This document shows positions 39,567 through 44,750 of a stretch of 44,750 nt of DNA, one piece after another; positions within the stretch are counted from its first letter, which is position 1, and each line of letters begins with the position of its first letter. This DNA is from Nitrospira sp. (GTDB lineage Bacteria; Nitrospirota; Nitrospiria; Nitrospirales; Nitrospiraceae), in assembly GCA_019636945.1 (NCBI GenBank), contig JAHBWO010000017.1, forward strand, positions 1-44,750. The letters are read 5' to 3'. The position numbers were made by a program, and so were the translations under genes. The notes below the pieces were generated by a model. The model was not told the origin of the DNA, ran no database searches, and saw nothing but the letters and a program-made list of their open reading frames with translations.

Positions 39567-41630
39567 ATGTCACGCAAGAGCATGCGGATCGCAGTCTCCT
39601 TGTTGCTCTATCTCCCGCTTGGACTCTGCGGAGCGGATGCGCTCGCCGGGGCCGTCTTCACGCTCGCGAACAAACAGATGCCAACAGAGCTCTCCCTGAC
39701 CAGCTGGCCCGACTCCTGGCAAATCTATGGTGAGGATCCAGTGCAGCGGAAGCGACTGCAATTCTCCGCCGCGGTCGGCGGATTCGTCGGATTGGGTCTC
39801 CCGGCACTCGTCTGGTTATCCCTGACCAACCAAAAGAAACCGCTCCATGGCGAGGCGCGCTTTGCCTCTCATGATGAAATTCACCAGGCCGGGCTCTATG
39901 GAGAGCGTGGTGTGATCGTAGGAAAAGTCGGACGGCGGTACTTGGTCTATGGCGGCCAGGAATTCGTGTTGTTGGCGGCACCGACCAGATCGGGTAAAGG
40001 CGTGAGCATCGTGCTCCCGAACCTGCTCCATTATGACGAGTCCGTCGTGGTCTTGGACATCAAGATGGAGAACTTTGCCTATACGTCGAAGTTCCGACAG
40101 GCGCACGGCCAGCACGTCTACCTGTTCAATCCCTTTACCACGGATGGCCAGACCCATCGTTGGAACCCATTAGATGGGGTTGATCGCGACCTGAATCGCC
40201 GAGTGGGCGAGATCCAAGCCATCGGGCAGGTGCTCTATCCGACGGAGCAGATCAAAGATGCGTTCTGGAACGAGTCCGCCCGCAATCTCTTCCTCGGCCT
40301 GACCCTCTCGATAATGGAGACTCCGTCACTGCCTTGCAGTCTCGGGGAAGTGCTCCGCCAGGCTTCCGGCAAGGGCCAGCCCATCAAGGACTACCTGCAA
40401 GACCTCATCAGCACCAGGGCTAAGAGTGATACCCCACTGAGTGACGACTGTACAGCGGCGTTACACCGGTTCTGCGCGACCAGCGAGAATACCATGGCGA
40501 GCATTCTCGCGACCCTGACGGCTCCCCTCACTATCTTCAGTAATCCCATCGTCGATGCGGCGACGAGTGCGACGGACTTCGACCTGAAACAGGTGCGCGC
40601 GCAACGAATGTCGATCTATGTCGGCATTCCGGCCAATCGGCTCAGCGATGCGGCGTTGCTGGTCAACCTGTTCTTCTCCCAACTGATTCACTACAACACC
40701 ATCGACTTGCCAGCCACGAATCCTAGCTTGAAGCACCAGTGTTTGGTGATCCTCGATGAGTTCCCGGCCATCGGACGAGTGAACATTCTCGCGAAGGCCG
40801 TCGGCTTCATGGCCGGCTACAATCTGCGTCTGCTCCCGATCATTCAGAGTCTTTCGCAGCTCGAATCGGTCTATGGGGAAAAGGACGCGCGCGCCTTCGT
40901 CACGAACCATGCCTGCCAGATCCTCTTTGCCCCTCGCGAACAACGAGACGCGCAGCACTATTCCCAGATGCTCGGCACCTATACGGCCGAGGCGATCTCG
41001 ACCGGCACAAGCCGACCACTCGCCTGGGGGAACGGCAAACAAGCGTCCTCCAGTTCCACCCGTTCGGAACAGGCGCGGCCTCTGCTCCTGCCACAGGAAG
41101 TAAAGGAACTCGGGGACCAGCGAGCGATCATCAATCTGATGCATACGAAGCCGATTCTCTGCGACAAGGCCCGGTTCTATGCCGAGCCTGTCTTCATCGA
41201 TCGTTTGAAGCGCGTCAGTCCATCCCTCGCGTCGGTCGGAAAGCGGATGCCGACTCAAGCTGAACTCGAAGAGGCAGCGTTCGTGCGCCGGGAGCTGTCC
41301 GTGGAGATTCCCCGGCTCGACCTGGAACCCCATCGCGCGAAAGTGGAACGACGGGTGCGCCCAGTCCAACCGGATGAGCCGATCGACCTGTCGAGGCTGG
41401 CAATAGACCTCACCACCCTGCCGCCGGTTGTGCCACGCGACACGCCGACGCCTGAAGAAGTGAACAATCTGGTCGATGCCTTTGTCGCCCAGCTGCAATG
41501 GACCGACAAGGTCTATGACAACATCTCAGAGAAGATGAGTCCTGAGAGCGAAGAAGGAAAAGGCCAAAGAGCAGAGAAGCACGTTGATCGGTCCTTAAGG
41601 GATCGAGACAGAGAAGAGAGGGACGTATGA
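39567..41630 (+). CDS. virD4: VirD4/TraG type IV coupling protein
   Basis: The 687-residue protein has two N-terminal membrane segments (about 7-28 and 67-85), then the TraG/VirD4 ATPase. Walker A APTRSGKGVS lies at about residues 137-146, VVVLDIKMENFAYTSKFR follows, and Walker B is CLVILDEFPAIG near 391. The last 100 residues are an acidic tail typical of substrate-binding ends. GAGGA precedes the start. It brings the relaxase-DNA complex to the channel. It overlaps the following lipoprotein gene as ATGA. Confidence 0.95.
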   Translation: MSRKSMRIAVSLLLYLPLGLCGADALAGAVFTLANKQMPTELSLTSWPDSWQIYGEDPVQRKRLQFSAAVGGFVGLGLPALVWLSLTNQKKPLHGEARFASHDEIHQAGLYGERGVIVGKVGRRYLVYGGQEFVLLAAPTRSGKGVSIVLPNLLHYDESVVVLDIKMENFAYTSKFRQAHGQHVYLFNPFTTDGQTHRWNPLDGVDRDLNRRVGEIQAIGQVLYPTEQIKDAFWNESARNLFLGLTLSIMETPSLPCSLGEVLRQASGKGQPIKDYLQDLISTRAKSDTPLSDDCTAALHRFCATSENTMASILATLTAPLTIFSNPIVDAATSATDFDLKQVRAQRMSIYVGIPANRLSDAALLVNLFFSQLIHYNTIDLPATNPSLKHQCLVILDEFPAIGRVNILAKAVGFMAGYNLRLLPIIQSLSQLESVYGEKDARAFVTNHACQILFAPREQRDAQHYSQMLGTYTAEAISTGTSRPLAWGNGKQASSSSTRSEQARPLLLPQEVKELGDQRAIINLMHTKPILCDKARFYAEPVFIDRLKRVSPSLASVGKRMPTQAELEEAAFVRRELSVEIPRLDLEPHRAKVERRVRPVQPDEPIDLSRLAIDLTTLPPVVPRDTPTPEEVNNLVDAFVAQLQWTDKVYDNISEKMSPESEEGKGQRAEKHVDRSLRDRDREERDV

Positions 41631-42604
41631 CGACATCTATGAAAACACAGGCACGACTTCATGTGCTTGTGATTCTGATCGCCTGCACCACGACGCTGGC
41701 TTGTGTGCAGAAACCAGTCGTGCCATCCGGTGCGGCTCGCGTGCCCATCAACAGCGACGAGCTGATTCAGCAATACCGCGAGCGGGTGAAGAGCGACCAG
41801 CGCGAGAAGCAGGAGCGGAGTCTCCTCACCCGGCAGGTGGACAGCCTCACCCAACAGGTCCAGGAGTTGAATACCGCACTGACGCTCGTGCAACTCCAAC
41901 AGCAAGAACTGGCCAAGGGCAAATCTCGGTTTAGCCCCACGATGACAAAAACAGCACTTACGAGCAACCCACTTTCCCCAGAGTCGAGAGGGCCACTGAC
42001 GAACACCCCGCTACCCCGTGAAGGTGACGATTCTCTGGCTACCTCTGATCAGAGCCTGTCACGGACCGAGACGGCGAATAGTGAAGAAGAGCGATCGTCT
42101 TCGCTGGGACCTGCCCGCAGCATGCAACGATCAGCAGCGCCGTCCCCCTCCCCTCCACATCAGATACACGAAGAGCCGACCGACTCGTGGAGACCACGGG
42201 TCATCGAGTTGAGTGAACGGGAACAGATCGAACTGCACCGACACAGCATCATCTTCCGAGTGTCGGAACGGACAGGTCGATCTGAGTTTCGTCCCAGCAA
42301 GCCTCTGCAATCCCACCTGAAACAGATCATGAGCCGTGGTCCTTGCCTGCATGTGCGCGGGTACACGGACGGAGACAAGGATCTCTGGATCGAACGTGAG
42401 ACAGCCAAGCAACGGGCGCACAAGGCCCGCGCCTATCTCATCGCGCAGGGCTATGACCCAAACCACATCGAGATCACCATCGTCCCGATCGGGCAACATG
42501 TGGCCGACAATGCGACGAAGAAAGGTCGGGCGAAGAACCGACGGGTGGAGATTGAAGTGAAGGAGCACAATCCGGCCTCCATCTGGCCGCAGTGGTACGG
42601 ATAG
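41627..42604 (+). CDS. OmpA-family lipoprotein of the conjugation operon
   Basis: The 325-residue protein has a lipoprotein signal (LHVLVILIACTTTLACVQK, lipobox LAC), a coiled coil (residues about 45-95), a disordered serine/proline-rich linker (about 100-185) and a C-terminal OmpA-type peptidoglycan-binding domain. The latter has SIIFRVSERTGRSEFRPSKP, LHVRGYTDGDKD and RAKNRRVEI blocks. It overlaps virD4 by four bases and so is co-translated. No separate VirB7 is seen, and this lipoprotein could anchor the outer-membrane complex to the cell wall. Confidence 0.85.
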   Translation: MTTSMKTQARLHVLVILIACTTTLACVQKPVVPSGAARVPINSDELIQQYRERVKSDQREKQERSLLTRQVDSLTQQVQELNTALTLVQLQQQELAKGKSRFSPTMTKTALTSNPLSPESRGPLTNTPLPREGDDSLATSDQSLSRTETANSEEERSSSLGPARSMQRSAAPSPSPPHQIHEEPTDSWRPRVIELSEREQIELHRHSIIFRVSERTGRSEFRPSKPLQSHLKQIMSRGPCLHVRGYTDGDKDLWIERETAKQRAHKARAYLIAQGYDPNHIEITIVPIGQHVADNATKKGRAKNRRVEIEVKEHNPASIWPQWYG

Positions 42605-42613
42605 GAGAGAGGA

Positions 42614-43726
42614 ATGGATACCATGAACGAAATCGGAGTCGAGGAGCAACAAGCAACCAAACTGACCGACGAGCCGAAGCCTGCAAACGTCAATCAGGAC
42701 AAGAATGCTGAACAACCACGGCTGAATCAGCGCCGTGACGCTGCCGAATCCTTGCGGAAGCGCTTCATCGAGGCCGGCGAGCAATTCTATTACCGCACGG
42801 CGCCCGGCGAGCCGACGAAGATCGCATTTACGGATCACGGAAAGCGCCTGGTCACGGAACATGACGACCCGAGCGTCATTCAGGGAATGGTCCTCCGGGC
42901 CAAAGGCAAGGGCTGGACCACCGTACGGGTGAACGGCACCACTGAGTTCAAAACGGAAGCCTGGGTGCAAGCGACGATCGCCGGACTCGATGTGGAGGGC
43001 TATACCCCGCGTGGGATCGACTTGGCGCGAGCGGAAGACCGGAGAGATCAGCGGCCACTTCGAAGCAAGACGGCACAGTACCCGGTTGATCGCAATGCCT
43101 CACATGATCGGGCAACGGATGGCCATGTCAGAAAGTCGGAGCAGCCCTTAAGCCCAGGCAAACAGGTGGCGGTGACCACACTTGAAGCGATTCTGAAGGC
43201 GCGGGGCGACTCGCCCACGATGATCGCAGCAGCCGTCGAGGAAGCGAAGGCCCGCTTGCAGGGCGAACGAGTTGTGGTGGGTACCGTCGTCGCTCACGGC
43301 ATCGCCCATTACGACCACAACATCCAGAATGCCAAGAGCTATTTCGTGAAGCTGGCGACAGACCGTGGTGAACGCGAAGTCTGGGGCATCGACCTGGGCC
43401 GCGCGTTTCAAGAAGGGAAGGCGCAACGGGCTGATGCGGTGGCGCTGGTGCAACAGGCACATGAACCCGTGACCGTCAAAGTTCCCGTACAGGATGGTTC
43501 CGGTACATCAATCGGCGCAACTTCACAACAAGCGACCCGCAATCGCTGGGAGGTCGTCAAGCTGGAATCTCTCGGGGTCCGTGAACAGGATCACCTGAAA
43601 GAGGCGGCGCGTGCCAACACCCAAGAACCGGTCGTGCCTCGGTACGACCACACAGCAGCGCGGACCGATGTCACGCCAAATGCCACCAGGAGCCCTGTCT
43701 TGGAGCGGACCAGAGGGGGCCGGTGA
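42614..43726 (+). CDS. LPD7-domain conjugation-associated protein
   Basis: The 370-residue protein has, at about residues 45-135, a large-polyvalent-protein-associated domain 7-like block (RKRFIEAGEQFYYRTAPGEP, FTDHGKRLVTEHDDP, GLDVEGYTPRG). Such blocks occur in plasmid relaxases, primases and TraC-type proteins. A second conserved block at about 215-275 (GTVVAHGIAHYDHNIQNAKS, then REVWGIDLGRAF) is also known from conjugative relaxase/primase proteins. No relaxase HUH motif or primase motif is visible, so this is an accessory DNA-processing protein rather than the nickase. It is nine bases after the lipoprotein gene. Confidence 0.7.
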   Translation: MDTMNEIGVEEQQATKLTDEPKPANVNQDKNAEQPRLNQRRDAAESLRKRFIEAGEQFYYRTAPGEPTKIAFTDHGKRLVTEHDDPSVIQGMVLRAKGKGWTTVRVNGTTEFKTEAWVQATIAGLDVEGYTPRGIDLARAEDRRDQRPLRSKTAQYPVDRNASHDRATDGHVRKSEQPLSPGKQVAVTTLEAILKARGDSPTMIAAAVEEAKARLQGERVVVGTVVAHGIAHYDHNIQNAKSYFVKLATDRGEREVWGIDLGRAFQEGKAQRADAVALVQQAHEPVTVKVPVQDGSGTSIGATSQQATRNRWEVVKLESLGVREQDHLKEAARANTQEPVVPRYDHTAARTDVTPNATRSPVLERTRGGR

Positions 43727-43771
43727 CTCAAGGCATCGAGAACATATCCCAGAATTGTATGGAGGTGACCC

Positions 43772-44050
43772 ATGAATTGGTGGAAGAGACGTGACTGGAT
43801 CGCGGTCCTTGTGAGTGTGGGTCTTCTCGCCATCGCCCATGATGCGCCGGCACAAACAGCGCCGAAACCGTCCTTCTTGGAGGGCGACGTCAGGCTGGCC
43901 TGTGAATGTCTGCTATGCTTAGCAGCGGGCCCACAGGCGCCGAAAGAATGCCAAGCCGCGCTCACAAAGTACTACATGATCCAAGCAGGGAACCCGTTCA
44001 AAACCATGGTCATGCGAAGAAACTTCCTCCAGCTCTGCCCCAAGCAATAG
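43772..44050 (+). CDS. TrbM/KikA-like small periplasmic protein
   Basis: The 92-residue protein has a signal peptide (WIAVLVSVGLLAIAHDAPAQ). The mature part has LACECLLCLAAGPQAPKECQ, YYMIQAG and RRNFLQLCP, with five cysteines. This agrees with the TrbM/KikA family of conjugation proteins (LxCEAxLCL...CxxxLxxYFxI...FLxLCP). GGAGGTGACCC precedes the ATG with normal spacing. Its function in mating is not well defined in the family. Confidence 0.8.
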   Translation: MNWWKRRDWIAVLVSVGLLAIAHDAPAQTAPKPSFLEGDVRLACECLLCLAAGPQAPKECQAALTKYYMIQAGNPFKTMVMRRNFLQLCPKQ

Positions 44051-44425
44051 CCCAGTCACCAGGACTTCTCGACATCGGTACGGCGTCTCCGGACGCGTTG
44101 CCTCGCAGTATGCCTCAACAAGGGCAAACCCTCCTTCCCAGGTGCCCACTTTTGTACGCCAACGCCACAGTGGCATGAAGCACCAATAGCGCATATTCCA
44201 TTATTTATATTTAATTAGTATTACATACTTTAGTTATCCCATCTTGCGTAGAACATCTCGTACCTCAAGGGAATGGTCTCAAAACCTGTCCTTCCGCATA
44301 ACTACTACTACGCCACGCGCCTTCTTCGTCTCCTGTTAGGACAACCACAGGGAAAAGAGGGGCGCTCGTATGGCGTGAGGAATCCCGGGTCAACACGTAT
44401 CGGAGGAAAGGAAGGACACACCATT
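44051..44425. other. Intergenic with an AT-rich tract
   Basis: About 375 bases. From 44188 to 44260 the DNA is strongly AT-rich (CATTATTTATATTTAATTAG ...) against GC-rich surroundings. It probably contains the promoter of the next gene and may be a melting or protein-bending site. No RNA gene seen. Confidence 0.4.
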
Positions 44426-44750
44426 ATGCAGAAAGATCGATTGGCGACGCTCACGATGGATATTGTTGTGAACCATCCGACCAAGTGTACGGCCCTCGCT
44501 GATGTCCATTCGAAGCTCAGTCCCTGGGCGCAGGCTGAGTGGGAACGTGCACGCAAAGGCGTATCCATCACCGACCGGGCGGCGCGTCTTGGTCACTCGG
44601 TCCGGGAACAGCGTCGCTGCGACGAGAGTCTGATCCAACACATTTTCGCCACGCTCGATGGACGGACGTTCGTGGTCCTCAATGCCACCTATTGCTTCAT
44701 GACGCAACGGATGCTGGATCGGAAGACCGGGCGACGCATTCCTCCGGACG
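44426..44750 (+). CDS. Unknown protein, N-terminal part (runs off right edge)
   Basis: A frame opens at ATG 44426 (MQKDRLATLTMDIVVNHPTK) and stays open to the window end, at least 108 residues. GGAAGGA lies about 11 bases upstream. The protein has a basic middle part (WERARKGVSITDRAARLGHS) and no signal peptide. I recognise no family. It follows the conjugation operon in the same direction but after an AT-rich gap, so it is probably a separate transcription unit. Confidence 0.6.
   Translation, partial: MQKDRLATLTMDIVVNHPTKCTALADVHSKLSPWAQAEWERARKGVSITDRAARLGHSVREQRRCDESLIQHIFATLDGRTFVVLNATYCFMTQRMLDRKTGRRIPPD

Noticed and set aside
40461..41498. 345-codon minus-strand frame opposite virD4
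   Set aside because: It is an antisense shadow of virD4, whose Walker motifs are intact on the plus strand.
44308..44707. Minus-strand frames at the right edge
   Set aside because: They oppose the plus-strand frame from 44426, which has a better start signal and runs off the edge without a stop.

Overview
This is a mosaic, accessory-rich bacterial segment. At the left edge there is what looks like host-side sequence: a zinc-ribbon gene running off the window and the 5' half of a tRNA-Ser(UGA). The rest looks like layers of a degraded integrative element or plasmid-derived island. The organism is Gram-negative, judging from a nearly complete VirB/VirD4 conjugation apparatus with an OmpA-type lipoprotein. 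Protein style (DUF72 fragments, TPR-CHAT arrays, Trb/Vir genes of moderate-high GC) would fit a Nitrospira-like bacterium, but that assignment is an inference and was not tested.

Layout. 1-1.5 kb: an integration scar, made of a tRNA-Ser 5' half broken just after the anticodon loop, a 28-codon remnant of a tyrosine integrase and an excisionase-like HTH gene. 1.5-2.7 kb: a complete IS3-family element. 2.7-6.9 kb: decayed DNA with a DUF72 fragment, a 767-residue protein built of six diverged beta-type repeats, and a truncated pRiA4b ORF-3-like gene. 6.9-16.2 kb (minus strand): a tight eight-gene operon resembling a peptide-modification (RiPP) pathway. It runs: a 136-residue cysteine-free candidate precursor behind a strong ribosome binding site, two paralogous CxxxCxxC radical SAM proteins, a B12-type radical SAM protein of the RiPP-maturation type, a third paralogous radical SAM protein, a single-chain protein with two retropepsin-like DTG motifs, a 98-residue cysteine-containing protein and a subtilase. 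16.4-18.1 kb: an orphan piece of an AAA ATPase and two regulators whose receiver domains have lost the phosphorylation residues. A second DUF72 fragment follows at 18.7-19.1 kb.

20.0-28.6 kb (plus strand): a four-gene operon with an alpha/beta hydrolase, a caspase-like (clan CD) protease and two TPR-CHAT proteases with 6 and 14 repeats. This combination looks like a protease/lipase stress or defence system.

29.1-44.75 kb: a short RadC-type protein, then one long conjugation operon (virB2, B3, B4, B6, B5, B8, B9, B10, B11, virD4, OmpA-like lipoprotein, LPD7-type protein, TrbM-like) and a gene running off the right edge. No relaxase and no intact integrase are visible, so mobility would depend on genes outside the window. 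The two most original segments are the radical SAM/two-protease operon and the hydrolase/caspase/CHAT operon.
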